Shown here: positions 35,629 through 47,675 of the stretch, piece after piece
How positions within the stretch are numbered: the first letter of the stretch is position 1
How the letters are laid out: each line of letters opens with the position of its first letter
From: Thysanoteuthis rhombus
Lineage: Eukaryota > Mollusca > Cephalopoda > Oegopsida > Thysanoteuthidae
Direction of reading: 5' to 3'
Length of the DNA: 64,000 bases
NCBI GenBank assembly: GCA_963457665.1
Contig: OY735225.1
Span: forward strand, 714,001 to 778,000
Program-made: the position numbers and the translations under genes
The notes under the pieces: generated by a model
Seen by the model: the letters and a program-made list of their open reading frames with translations, nothing else
The model's database searches: none
What the model was told of the DNA's origin: nothing

Positions 35629-35764
35629 ATTGTATTAATTTTGACAGTTATCTACCTTCATCTTCATTTTTTAGTTGACTTGGAGCAATGGCCCGAGTTG
35701 AGTTGTGATTAAAAACGAATGAAAAATTAAGATGAAGGTAAATAGTAGTCAAAATCAATACAAT
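35629..35764. mobile_element. 136-bp MITE (family H) with about 46-bp terminal inverted repeats
   Basis: Left end ATTGTATTAATTTTGACAGT, ACCTTCATCTTCATTTTTTA; right end AATTAAGATGAAGGTAAATA, CAAAATCAATACAAT. These are inverted copies over about 46 bp with a handful of mismatches. It is too short to code. A further, overlapping inverted pair follows to about 35880 (CATCTTAATTCCAGTTTGTT and TAAAATTAAGATGAGAGAAA). Other members: 10275-10620 (interrupted), half copies near 41725 and 42090. Confidence 0.75.
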
Positions 35765-37300
35765 AATATTTTTTCATCTTAATTCCAGTTTGTTTTTATC
35801 ACAACTCTCATTTTGGGATAAAAAGCAACTAAAATTAAGATGAGAGAAATACTAGTCAAAAAGCTAATGATAGCACTCAATGGTTATTCTATGCTTTTCT
35901 ATTTTTCAAATTAGCAATTGTCTTTGAATCTTACCCTAAATTAAACAGGAATTATGTTAAAATTTCACATACTCCAAAATACAAACTGCTGACTTAACAG
36001 AAGAGTTATTTAAAAAAAATTATATCTTTGAAAATTTGAACTTCTAAATCCCACTTCACTGATGTATTAGATTAGCATTCCAGTAGAAATGCTCATCATT
36101 ATTTGAGAAATTTCACAACTTGATAGCTAATGTCACATTTTATGCATTCAGAAGAGCTTCTTTATTTTGAAATAATTTTTTGCTTGTCAAAGATGTATTA
36201 AAGCGGCCATTTGCAATTGCCTGATATTATATCTGTATTTCAAAATCTGAGATTTACTCTTTCTACACAAATTTTGTTTGCTAATTTGGGCTTTCCCAAC
36301 ACTGGACTTTGTAGCAAAAATGATTTATGCATCTTCAAAATTTTGTGAGTAGACAGTCCGTATATATTAAAATGATGAAGGTAGAAACATTGAACAACTT
36401 GACCAATTGATTTGTTCAATTTAGGTTAAATTTAAATAATATATTAAATGTTATTAGAGTCTAATTGTATTAGATATTCCTTTAATTTGAATATAAAATA
36501 CATTACTTCTTTTCATGTGTTGATTTGTTTGTTGGTTTTCAGTCACACTAAAGCAAATAGAAAGAAAGGAAGGAAGGGAGTACTGCAAACATACAGACAC
36601 AAAATGAGTTGCTGCTGGTAAAGTAATGCTCTTGTGCCTATGTGTCTGCTTGAAATAGGCAGACACCTGCTGCTGGTATTATCACCACTACTACTGCCGA
36701 TGTGTCAGTTTTGTTTTTCAAGCAATTCTGTTGCCTTATAGTTTTTAAATTTATTGAAAAAACAGAAAATATGAAGAGTTGTAGAAAATTGACAGAAAAT
36801 TAAATTTTGTTTCAGATATGCATTCTTTATTTGTAATGAATACATTTATACTAAAATATATATTTGTATAATTTAACCATATGTAAATAATGCCAACATT
36901 TTTGACAGGTACTATGTTAGTAATAATAATTGTATTAGTTATATAGTTATAATTATTATATTTTAATAATAGTACATATACTTTATAGCCATTAGTTATA
37001 ATAATTATATCATTTGATAAAATTATCAGTATTGTATATTTTAAAACTATATTAAAATTCTGTACGCAATATTGATAGATATCAATTTGTTATTTGATAA
37101 AATATTATTTTAATGTTATTAAATTCTATATTAAATGTTAGCTATTTGTTAAACAGTATAAATTTAATTAGAAAATAAAACGGGTCAACTGCTGATTAAG
37201 CTAGTTTCACGAAGACTAAGAAATACGAATACTTTTTGTTTATGCTCAAGCAAATGACACAATTTTTTAAAAGTTCCTATAGGCTCTTGTTCCTCGTGAT

Positions 37301-37468
37301 ATAAACACAATGTTTTGGCTGATTCATTCTTCAGCCTTCTTCAGGTGTAATATTCAAGAGTGATGGTGGTAAACAAAATATTCCAATGGTAGCTATGTTA
37401 CAATGTAGAATTCAGGTAATGTCAATGGATTTTTTTTCCTCTTTCAGAGGCTGAAACATTGTGTTTAT
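37301..37468. mobile_element. Short fold-back element with Penelope-like terminal motifs
   Basis: Begins ATAAACACAATGTTTTGGC and ends GAAACATTGTGTTTAT, inverted copies of the same terminal motif. The first end continues into the CATTCTTCAGCCTTCTTCAGG signature and a segment similar to 31.33-31.44 kb. It is 168 bp with no coding potential. Confidence 0.62.
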
Positions 37469-37584
37469 AACACTAACAGTGAGGAGTTCAATTATCTACA
37501 GAACTCTTTGAATGTTAATGACCATTCTCGAAACAATAGACAGTATCCTGTAGATTCGTTGTGGCGCATAGGGCCGTAATCATA

Positions 37585-37910
37585 CCACGTCGGTAGACAA
37601 TCAGACAGTCGCTGGGGTGATGCTGCTCCAGTTTCCGTAGCAATTAAGATTTTTACGAGCTGGAGTTGCTAGCCCCACACCAAACCCTCATCTTTTACTC
37701 ATGATCAAGTTGGACTGCCTTACAGGGCTATAGGGCTCCAACTGCCCTGCTATTTGCCCATAGCTGGGAGGAGAAGTGGATTCATGCCTTTCTCGAAGAC
37801 ATTAGTGTGAATTGAATGTGAATAGCCTCGGCCAAAACTTGAACTCAGTTTGCCGATTCCATTTTCCTGTGTCAGTAACCATTACGCCACCCTAAACCTC
37901 AAATAGTACA
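37585..37910 (-). repeat. tRNA-derived SINE family F, copy 2
   Basis: The minus-strand head is GGGTGGCGTAATGGTTACTG (A box) with GAGTTCAAGTTTTGGC (B-box-like). The body reads, on plus, GCTGGAGTTGCTAGCCCCAC, ACCAAACCCTCATCTTTTAC, GATTCATGCCTTTCTCGAAG. Confidence 0.6.
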
Positions 37911-38228
37911 ATGTAGTATTCTTAACTTTATTGAAGAAGATTAACATCACTCAGCCTTCTTTTTGATCGGTATACTTGTATATTTTCCTTTGGCTCTCGA
38001 AAGGACCAAGTTGAGTTTTCATTATGCCTTCAATGTTTTTGTTACATTAAAATTATTACTTTGAAATGTTAAACACTCCACTTCTTAGAAAAATCTTTTT
38101 TTTTCACCAAGTGAGACAATTAAATTCACCCAAATTCACTGGTTATTTTTTGTACAATCTCCTGTCATTTCTCGTTATATTTTTTTCTTGAAATATTCAA
38201 CCAGTATAAATGAGATTTTAGTCTAAAT

Positions 38229-38688
38229 CAGTGGTTCCCAACGGGAGGGTGGTTCCCCCAGTCCAAGAGGGAAATAAGGTTACTTGGTAAAAATAAGTCA
38301 CTGAATGATTTCAACTTAAATGGTAGTTGGGACGTGTTTCTCTTTAATAGACCCTCAAATCAAAGAACTAGTAGCAAAAAAACAAGAACTGAGATCTCAT
38401 TGATGTGTATATCTGTTATGTTAGCAGAATTCCTATATTTTGGTAATAGATTGGAATTTCAATTGATGTGTACTTAATTATTTCTGCTCGTTCTCTCTAA
38501 GTATCAAAGACACGGCATCAACTGAACCATTAAAAATTGAACTAATTCTTATTATAAAGCTGTCTAAGTAAACAAAAACAAATTATTTAAAATTATTCTT
38601 TGTTGCAACTTACTTGAATGGAAGTGGGGGCACTACTAATGTTATTGACAAAAGTGGGAAATAAACTTGGAAAGATTGGGAACCACGA
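38229..38688. mobile_element. hAT-like non-autonomous element, 460 bp, with 8-bp target-site duplication
   Basis: Flanked by GTCTAAAT at 38221-38228 and 38689-38696. Left end CAGTGGTTCCCAACGGGAGG; right end GATTGGGAACCACGA, its inverted complement for 11-12 bp. An 8-bp duplication and a CAGTGGTT-type terminus are typical of hAT transposons. No transposase frame is left. The first bases of the right end have mutated. Confidence 0.78.
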
Positions 38689-39192
38689 GTCTAAATTAAT
38701 GAATGAATTAATTTGATCTTGTATAGATAATTTTATTCCAAACTTTACTAATAACATAATAAGTAATCTTTAATATTCTAAAAATAAGATACTTTCTCAA
38801 TGGAGATATTCAATGTAATAATCAACTTGAGATGTCTGAAAGATATTTTGTAAAATTGAAGCTTAAAACAATCTTTCAGCCATTCTTTGAACTTGTCATA
38901 ATTTTCGCTTTAAAAAAAAGCACTGCTTTATATTAGGAATTGCTTTTGTAGCTGTCATTATTATTATTTATTATGATTATGATTTTATCGTAGTTTTTGT
39001 GGATACTCAATTCCAACACTATTGCTTTTTTACGTGTGGAGATAGTTGTGACTTTTTGATTACTTAACTGAGAGAATTTTAGATGAAGAGTTTTTTGGTA
39101 TTGTAATAAATTACTCTCCAGACAGAATTTCAGTTTTCAAGTTTACTACCAGCAAGTCTCCAGCTTCTACTTGATAGCAGAGAGCTCAGTTG

Positions 39193-39195
<3 letters not shown>

Positions 39196-39229
<34 letters not shown>

Positions 39230-39244
39230 GTGTGTGTGTGTGGA
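39196..39244. repeat. AT then TG microsatellite
   Basis: TATATA followed by AAAATG and a short TG run. Confidence 0.88.
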
Positions 39245-39834
39245 TTTGATATATGTGACAGTATGTATTTTGTTGACAATTAGGAGAAAAGTTTTATTCA
39301 AAATTAAATTAATTCTAGTGACATGTTTTACCTTTAAGCTTTATCAAAGTGGCAATTTCAAATGAAGAAATATTGAAATGATTGTTTATTTCAACTAACA
39401 TTGTCTCTAAGTATTTTAAAATTGTGAAGATGGATCAATTTGAGAATTGTGGTTTCTTCAATTTTAAAATTGGTGTTTGCCACTCTCGTGTTATGATGTT
39501 ACTTGAAATAAATGAAAATTCCATTGTGGTTTCATTTGAAATTATCTCTTCGATCAGGCTGAAAGGTGAAACATATCACTTGAATAAATTTAATTAAATA
39601 AAACTCTTTTCCTTATGGTCAATTAAATACATACATTCATACATATATGTGTGATAATTAGAAAGACAATTGATTTGGAACTAATTCTTGACACCGATTT
39701 TACTCAGTAGCAAATCAAGCAGCTTTAGATCATGTAAACAGAGAAATGGGAATGTTAATTTCTTCATTTATTTACACAATCTAAGGCCACTCTATTTGAT
39801 ACTAACTAAAATGGGTGCCAAGAATTAGTCCCTA

Positions 39835-39929
39835 ATTGTCTTTATAGCTATTACAATGTCTGATATAAATTGTCCATTTACTGATATTTCATATACATAC
39901 ATATGCGTATACATACTCACACACACTCT

Positions 39930-39991
<62 letters not shown>

Positions 39992-40110
39992 CGATCTTAA
40001 AAATGATCAAACTCACTTGAAATGAATGATAGCAAATCTCTAGTTTTCATTACCTCATTAGATGGAAGTCATTGATTCAAACAAATGCAAAATCAATTGA
40101 TGTCCATAGA
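39835..40110 (+). repeat. Direct repeat of hAT-like interior (first copy)
   Basis: AATTGTCCATTTACTGATAT, CACTTGAAATGAATGATAGC, TTGATTCAAACAAATGCAAA match 40822-40965, apart from a CA/TA microsatellite inserted at 39913-39988. Confidence 0.6.
39913..39988. repeat. CA then AT microsatellite
   Basis: CACACA switching to TATATA at 39951. It sits inside a direct repeat whose sister at 40.85 kb lacks it. Confidence 0.9.
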
Positions 40111-40492
40111 TTTTAAATATGTTTGTATAATGTGTGTAGTGTATATATAAATACAATATAATATAATGCAGAGATGATTTTAATATTTACCAATACTCAA
40201 ATTATCTCCATAGTATATATTAGTAGGAAAAAAAGAATCTGCAAAATAGAAGTGTATTCTACTTATGCTTGTCTACCTCAACCAAGTTATATGTTGCCCT
40301 CTGATGATGACTGGAGACCTGCTGGTCAAAATGTAATTTCTTGAAATATCATATAGTTTTAATAAGAAGTCTTACAAAATATCTAATGATTTCCTATTTG
40401 TGTTCAAGGGAAGAAGACATTACTTTCTCTTAATGATGAGTTCTGGAGTTATATTGAAAAGATTTACTCTCACATTATTGCTGCTGAATACA

Positions 40493-40496
40493 TATC

Positions 40497-40530
<34 letters not shown>

Positions 40531-40536
40531 TATATT
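40493..40536. repeat. AT microsatellite
   Basis: TA repeats with one TG interruption. Confidence 0.88.
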
Positions 40537-40744
40537 ATAAGATGATGCTAGTTTCAAAATCTATTAAAGGAAAGAGAAGAAAAATATTGGAAGGAAAACA
40601 TTTTAGATCATAATATTGTGATTATTTTAATGATTGCTTTGTGAAACAAATAAAGTCATTTGAAACATATTTTGTTTTGTCTTTCTTTTCAATTGTTGAT
40701 TTTTTTTGTTTCAAACCTGTGGTTCTCAAACTTTTTTGAATGAT

Positions 40745-41065
40745 GTACCTCCTTTGAAATATTTTTTCTGTTAAGTACACCCTGACCAACGCAAAACATT
40801 TAAACATCCTGCCAGTCATAAATTGTCCATTTACTGATGTTTCATACATAAATATCAATGGTATAAAAAAAAATCATTTGAAATAAATGGCAACAAATCT
40901 TTAGTTTTCTTCACCTCAACAGATGGAACTCAATGATTCAAACAAATGCAAAACCAATTGACAATAATGTGTGCGTGTGTGTATATATATAGAGAGAGAG
41001 AAAGCTTTACAGCTTTAAACATTGAATAACTTTAAAAAAATTTTTTTTTGTTTCTTATATTTCCT

Positions 41066-41127
<62 letters not shown>

Positions 41128-41185
41128 CCTTTGGAATATTTTTTCAGTAAAGTACCCCATGACCAGCGCAAAACATTAAAAAAAA
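40745..41185 (+). repeat. Direct repeat inside the 40.7-kb element
   Basis: ACCTCCTTTGAAATATTTTT then GACCAACGCAAAACATTT (40749-40802), and again ACCTCCTTTGGAATATTTTT then GACCAGCGCAAAACATTA (41126-41180). Between them is the second copy of the 39.84-kb repeat and a long TA tract. Confidence 0.6.
41067..41126. repeat. AT microsatellite
   Basis: About 28 AT units. Confidence 0.9.
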
Positions 41186-41188
41186 ATA

Positions 41189-41575
41189 GCGACACAGGTC
41201 TGGTGAGTCACTCAGTAGAAACAGTCAGGTGATAAATGTCTTTGGACAGCATGCTGTTTTGGTGGTGATCAATTAAAAAAATTGATGGGGGTAGAGTAAT
41301 CTCACTTTTTTGAGGGCATTGATCACTTAAGAAAGTCTGAATTTTCAAGAAATGAGTGTGATACAAACTAGGGATCAATTTAGCATAAACTTACATTACA
41401 AATTGAACCCAATAAACTGAAAACCTTTTATGAGGGGTTAGAGTTTGAAAAAACAGAAAATCTGTAGATATGAGGAATAAATGTTTAAACTTTTAACTTC
41501 ATTGCTGCATCCTCTACATGTGATACAGATAGCCAGACCAACTTGAAAACTGAAGAAACCTATGTTAGTAGTTTC
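41189..41575 (-). repeat. Dispersed repeat family A, reverse copy
   Basis: CAGGTCTGGTGAGTCACTCA, TTTAGCATAAACTTACATTA, CAACTTGAAAACTGAAGAAA. Nested in the hAT-like element proposed at 40716-42585. Confidence 0.6.
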
Positions 41576-41819
41576 TAAAAAAGAGGTAAAATACAGCACA
41601 GCACCATTGAATGTCTAGAAGCCATCACCATGGCAAACAACAAATTAATTTTCTTGATTTTCATCTGCTAATCTATACTAAAACTAGTTTCCTGCTCATG
41701 GTGAACATGATTGCATCTCATTATTATTAAATTCTGACTAGCTTTTACCGTCATCTTAATTTCCTGTTATCACAACATTGAATCAGACTGTGATCCAAGG
41801 CAACAATTAAACAGTGCAA

Positions 41820-41940
41820 TCAAAAGATAAAGAGCAACCCCATAGCAAGCATCGAACTCACACCCTCTTGCCAGAAAGGGGACTAGCATACACCTATCTG
41901 ATTTTAACCGTTCAGCCATGGGGGCTTTATAGTTCAATGG
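41820..41940 (-). repeat. tRNA-derived SINE head
   Basis: On minus: CCCATGGCTGAACGGTTAAA (A box) and GTGTGAGTTCGATGCTTGCT (B box), ending near TATGGGGTTGCTC. GCCCCCATGG and CTATGGGG could pair as an acceptor-like stem. Confidence 0.5.
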
Positions 41941-42152
41941 AAGCTGATTTTACACCTTAAACTAACTCCTTACAACTGATATTCTATGCTTGTTGATGTT
42001 ATTAATTGAAACCTAAGAGTCTTTTAATACGATATTTTGAATTTTTTAAAAATCTATTTTTGGATGAATATTGCAACATTATTATCAATTTTCACTAGCT
42101 TTTACTATCATCCTAAGTTTCAGTTTCTTTTTATCACAACTTCGATAGCAAT

Positions 42153-42290
42153 ACAAAGGTTTGTTAGAAAATGAGAAGACTCAAATCCATTGATTATGTC
42201 TTTGCTTTGTAATCCTTAAAATAACCCAGACCTGAATGAGTTAATGGATTAAGATTGAACTTCAATAGATATGAAGATTGTATTGCATTC
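42153..42290 (+). repeat. 138-bp direct repeat, first copy
   Basis: GGTTTGTTAGAAAATGAGAA, AATCCATTGATTATGTC, CCTGAATGAGTTAATGGATT, GATTGTATTGCA. The second copy, over 90% identical by eye, is at 42959-43096. Confidence 0.75.
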
Positions 42291-42958
42291 CTACAACAAC
42301 GCATTTCAAAAAAGTCGTGATAAAAAACAACTGAAAGTTATGAAAAATGAGACATAACTAATAATAATGTAGCAATACTTTGTTTTTCTTTTTAAATCAA
42401 AAATATTGTATGATTGCATTTGTTGCTTTTGCACTTGATAACACTTGATGACTGGATATAAAATGTTACTTATTGGACTTAGTGATATTTTTTGAATAAA
42501 CATTTTTTTTTTTTAATCTCATGTACCCCTTGCTGTACAAAAAGGTACCCCTTGGAGTACTTGTTCCCACATTTGAGAAATACTGCTTTAAAAGATGGGG
42601 AGTATTTCTTTTTCTTCTTGAATTTTTGCATCAAGTTTGATTCAGTGGTTAACTTGAAATAGACACATATTGACCTTTTTCACGAGTGCCAACAGAAAAA
42701 TCAGTTGATACTTGACCATAATTCAAATGCTACAACTATTGATCCCTTTTAACCCCGTCTCTTTGCTTCAAATTGATCTATCTTAATCCATCAACTGCGG
42801 AAGGTGACAAGTTCAATAGTTATTCATTGCTAGATAAAAGCTCTGACTCATGGATAGAAATGAGTTGCCATCCATCACAATAAAACAAACATTTTTTTCT
42901 TGTTAACCATAGATTTAATCTACGTCTAATAACTTTCCCAATGATGTATGACTTCCCA

Positions 42959-43096
42959 GGGTTTGTTAGAAAATGAGAAAACTTAAATCCATTGATTATG
43001 TCCCTGCTTTGTGATCCTTAAAATAACCCAGGCCTGAATGAGTTAATGGATTAAGATTGAACTTCAATGAATATAAAGATTGTATTGCAATTGTAT
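42959..43096 (+). repeat. 138-bp direct repeat, second copy
   Basis: Same words in the same order as 42153-42290. About 670 bp separate the copies; no inverted ends or short flanking duplications were recognised. Confidence 0.75.
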
Positions 43097-43614
43097 TGTA
43101 TTCTCCAATATATATTTTGGAATGCCTTCCCAAAATTCCCTGCCCAATATTATTTGAATTCAAACTTGTACCATTCAGATACATTACCATAAATTTATTG
43201 TTACACTTTCACTATAAGAATATAAATTTTTTGTCAAATTCTAGCCCAAGTTGAAGTTGATTTTATTTCTCCCCTGTAACAAGAATAACATGAACAATCT
43301 TCACTGATTTAGGAGAGTAAACTCTTCACTGTTTGTCTACATTAAACCAAAGATCTAAGACATCAAGTCCCCTCCGGTTTTCAGACCCTGCGGACCAAGA
43401 GAGCCGTTGTGATGAACTTCCTCTTTCATAAACTCAAACAAAAGAAGGCATGCACATCTAAAAAATATATTGATTTAAACTTCAAAACTTCAAGGTAAGA
43501 AATATGGCTATATTTACTCTGTACACATCTATGGACTGACCACTTTTTATAACTTGGACACAACATAGTTCAAACAAAATAATAGAATTCAAACTTCTTT
43601 TCATTTACAATGTA

Positions 43615-43772
43615 GTCATAATGTTTTGGCAGATTCATTCTACGGCCCTCTTCAAGCACAAATTCTCTTCAATCAGTCTCTTCAGGTGGTTCAAAGCTAA
43701 AACAAACAGCATCAAACAGAAAATTTAAATGTAAGCCTTGAAAATGATTCAGCCAAAATGTTGTGTCATGAC
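43615..43772. mobile_element. Short fold-back element, second copy of the type
   Basis: Left end GTCATAATGTTTTGGCAGATT, with the CTACGGCCCTCTTCAAG signature. Right end ATTCAGCCAAAATGTTGTGTCATGAC contains the inverted motif. About 158 bp. The same architecture as 37301-37468, with a different middle. Confidence 0.55.
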
Positions 43773-45664
43773 AACATCATAGATGAAGAGAAGGGTTTGA
43801 ATTGTCTGAAACAAAGTTGGAATGTTTATGATTCTTCATATAATTATAGACGATAATTAATAGGAATTTTTCTCTTCAAAAAAGAAAGAAATATTTCTGG
43901 TGCCCATCTTCATATGATATATCTATCCCAGCACTTCCAATGTTTCATTCTTCAAACCCTTCAAAGGATGAACAGTTTGTGCACACATACAAAGACTTTG
44001 TTTATATTTTTAGAAAGTTGACAAACCTCTTTAATTTTCCCTCCTCACTAATTTGTTGCTCTTCTCGATAAAATGTCCATATTGTTTATCGTTGTGTACA
44101 ACACCTGTGCCCTCATGTATTCAATTTTGCCTTTCTCTACTTTTATCTGCTAAGATGAGAGTCTTATTCCCTCACTACCACTGAGCCAAACATTACCTAA
44201 GATTGTGGTAAAAATCTACTAAGACAATTATGATTATGATTAAAAACATATGACCATTGACTCTAAGATTAAGATTAAGACATATGACCTTAACATAGCT
44301 ACCTCTACCTTAACATTAGTACACAGGTCAAATTTAATTTATTCTCAGTAAGCATTTGGTATATCCTATTAATGAGTCAGAAAACTATTACTGGCTACAA
44401 TACATTGAATGATATTGCAGTACCTACAAGGAAGTGCAGCCTTTCCAACAGAGCAAGTAGAATTGCTTTATTTTTGCATCTTGTATTAGAATGACTGTGG
44501 TCTTGAATTGAAAGCAGTAATTATTAACCTAAGGGAAAATAGACATTACTATGAAAATTAATTCCATGCAGCAATTATAACTTTATTTCAAAACAATTCA
44601 AGGCTTTACAAAGAAAATTAATTCCAAGCAGCAATTATTAATCCATTTTGATTATATTCAATGTGTAATTTACCTTTGAGAAATGTACAACAATATATGG
44701 TCAAAACATTGCTGACATTTCATGTTTAGGCCTGGGTTAAGGAATTCATTATCACAGTCATTAAAGTTTGAGTCAAGAAAATGAAGCATTACTACCAGCT
44801 CTGAAAGGGGTTTGTGATGAGACAGGAAGAATTACTTTCTTGGCTATTCTAAGATAGTATTAGATATGTGTGGTTCTTATGTGGTTATCATTAAGGAATG
44901 AGACGTGCAGTGATGTTGGAGACAAAAGATTTTTCTTCCATTTGGTTTGGTGGTAGCATTGAGTTCAGTGGAGATGTGGAAGGAGAAAAGGAGATGGACG
45001 AAGAGAATGTGCACCAAGTATGAACATAGACACTGAGATAAAACAAAGTAAAAAAAACACATATAAGTATTTGGATAGACAAATAAGGTGTACATTTAAT
45101 ATCGGAACATTAATGACAAATAACGAATGAAAATGAAATACATATAATGATAACATTAATATGATCCGTTGCGTAAAGAGATGAGAAGAGATAGCAAATG
45201 GTGGGAGATTTGTTGTCATTGATAGTACAGGTGTCAGAGTTGAGGCAGAGGTGTCTGAACTGCTTTTGAATCCATATGGCTTGGATCGTACCAAGGAATG
45301 ATTATAGCGACCGGATTCAATGAGTGTGCCAAACTGCCAAGTTGTGTGTGTGACTTGGGGGCAATTCTCTGACGCTGATAGACACTCGACGGACAGACCA
45401 TGTAAGACAGAGAACATGGAGTTTTATCCATGAATGTTTCCTGAAGAAAAGAGAATGAGGAGAGATCGTCATGATCATTGGATAGTAAAAAGCTATTTCA
45501 TTCATGAGAGTGAGAGATGTATACACGTTTGGAGCACTTGGTGATAACACAGTTGCATAGCTGCATAGCTGTGCATATGTGAGATGCCTCAACATTGTTG
45601 AACTGAAAAAGGCAAAGTTAGAACAGATATTGGTCATGGTGGAAAAATGGTTAGGAATAGATTG

Positions 45665-45900
45665 GATCAGCTAGGGGGTCGGCAAAATAATACCGATCTT
45701 AAGGAGGGGGAAAAAGAGAGAAAGAGTAGCTGGCCACAAGTGCTGGGGTCAAAAGCATAACCAGCTAGGAGTGCCAGTACCAATAAGCTTGTTTGACCAT
45801 GTGCGTTCAGTGCTTTTACAGAGGTTGTTGTAGGAAGTGATGTTTTTGATATCTAGCTAAAAGAAGGGTTTCATATTTAATTCCTAAGTAAAAGTATAGG
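45665..45900 (+). repeat. Single-arm copy of the 20.6-kb palindromic repeat
   Basis: GGATCAGCTAGGGGGTCGGC, then GGCCACAAGTGCTGGGGTC, then CATAACCAGCTAGGAGTGCC, then GCTAAAAGAAGGGTTTCATA align in order with 20768-20990. No inverted partner lies to the left. Confidence 0.7.
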
Positions 45901-46769
45901 GGGTGCCACAGTAGTCACACAGTTAAAAAGGTTCACTCAATGGCATCTTACTGCCAACTGTGTAACCACACAGGAGAGTATAGGTTCACAAATGTGCAGT
46001 GAAGTTCCCTCTGAAGAGTTTGCTAAGTTACATCAAGGCCATGTATTCAGTATGTTTTTCTAAATCATCGCCAGCCTCGTCAGTCATTTATGAGGTAGGT
46101 ATGGTTGGCTGGAAATGACTAATAATTCTACATCTTGATATGCCTAAATTTATAAATATTATATAAATTATTACAGATGGGATTATACTATTTGATATAC
46201 TTATATATATTTATTTTACAAAAAATATCAAATTATTGGATAGAATAAAATATTAAAGATGGGAACAACATCAGATGTATTTATTTATAATCAGATGGAT
46301 AAATTAAAACGAGAAATCTTCTTTTTCTATCATTTTTTTCTTAAAGATGAAAGAAAAATCCTTCAATTTTTTCTTTTTTTTCCCATTAATTCTACCAGCA
46401 AAAATTCAGAATTATTATTTGATATGAACAACCAACAAAGATGAAAAACTTCAGAGTTGATAAATTGATTAGGATGTAAAAGAATCAACAACAATATTTC
46501 TTGAATATAATGAAAGTAAAATATAAACATAAATAACTAATAAAAAGAAAAAATGTTCAATTTTTATGATTATGAATAAATAAATATATCCAATGATGTT
46601 CTCGTCTCCAATATTTTGATCATAACAAATGGTGCAATTCCACCAAATACTTCATTTAATCCTCATACCTACTTTCATAAATAGCCAACATGGCTGGCGA
46701 GAATTTGCAAAAAAATGCTATGTATTCAAATGGCTGGATGATTTCCAGACATATAACGTAAAAATAAGT

Positions 46770-47180
46770 TAATTACCACTACCCACAATAGACTGGTTTA
46801 ATCACTGTTGTTGGGTTTAGGCTATTCATGAATTCTGACATTCATACATATCTATCTATCCAGACTTCGCTCAACCCTGCCGTACATTTTGCACACACAC
46901 ACACTCCTCAGTGAGTTGAGAAAATGTTTTTTTTGTTTTTTGGAAATTCCTCTCTTAAATAGGTTTTTATTGCAGAGTTCAATTTACAAGGAAAGGTTTA
47001 TGACAAATTGGTCCGCCCCACGTCTATGTTTTTTTTAAAATCATATGTTTATGGTTCAAACCATACTGGTAGTATTTCCATCAAAGTAACTCAATTTTAA
47101 TGTCGCCATTGCTTAATTTACGAAGTAAAAAGCAGCATATATGAGTGGTGGTGATTCATAATTTCCCTTGGAATGCTCGT
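46770..47180 (+). repeat. Dispersed repeat family B, copy 2
   Basis: TTACCACTACCCACAATAGA, CCAGACTTCGCTCAACCCTG, TTGCAGAGTTCAATTTACAA, TTTATGGTTCAAACCATACT, TTCCCTTGGAATGC: same order and orientation as 12170-12690. Confidence 0.6.
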
Positions 47181-47675
47181 TGTTTTCTTCCACTATCTGC
47201 ACCAAAATCTATTTTCACACCTATCAAAACTGACACAAAACATGGGAGATTGATACAAGCAATTTTGCCTCTGAAAATTCATAAAAGAGAACCAGAGATA
47301 AAAATCAATAAGATTAACTCACTTTTGGAGAATTATCATGATAATAGCATATGAAAACTTCTCAAAATATCTAGATGTTGAGATATGAAGTACGTAAGCA
47401 AATTGTTGTTGTTATTGTCATCTGCAGCTGTTGGGAGAATCAGTCCAATACTTTACCAAAAGATCAATAGCCGTCTGCTGTCTGAGGAACACTGCAGAGG
47501 TTTTTTATAGTTTGATATCTGTCAAAAACCTGCTGTCACAACTTCCAATGAATTAGAACTAAAACTAGAATCAAATTTATCTCAATACATGTTGCACATC
47601 TGTCTAAAGTTTTGAGAAAGGTCAGTAACATTCAAAGAGATCCTCAAACAAATGAACTCCTACTTGTTGTTTGAG

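Larger units (their letters stand above)
33948..38220. other. Gene-free stretch 3' of the hydrolase gene
   Basis: Holds SINE F remnants, the family-H MITE and a short fold-back element, each listed separately. Two C/G homopolymer runs of about 11-12 bases occur at 34586 and 34770. 36680-37200 is very AT-rich with nothing recognisable. Confidence 0.5.
40716..42585. mobile_element. Putative hAT-like element, about 1.9 kb, carrying nested repeats
   Basis: Left CTGTGGTTCTCAAACTTTTT then GATGTACCTCC; right GGTACCCCTTGGAGTAC, CACATTTGAGAAATACTG. The ends are inverted and fit the hAT type CAGTGGTTCTCAAA. Candidate 8-bp flanks GTTTCAAA and CTTTAAAA agree at 6 of 8. It holds family A, a SINE head and AT repeats inside. 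Pairing these two ends is inference. Confidence 0.45.
43100..47670. other. Gene-free stretch
   Basis: Contains one fold-back element, the single-arm palindrome repeat and family B. A 150-codon open frame on minus at 44965-45417 has no recognisable motif and is not called a gene. Confidence 0.45.

Noticed and set aside
41840..41935. Possible minus-strand tRNA gene
   Set aside because: A and B boxes are present but the anticodon and T stems do not pair, so it is treated as a SINE head.
44965..45417. 150-codon open frame on minus
   Set aside because: Ser/Leu/Phe-rich without motifs, no splice or start context, overlapping open frames on the same strand. Kept as unassigned sequence.
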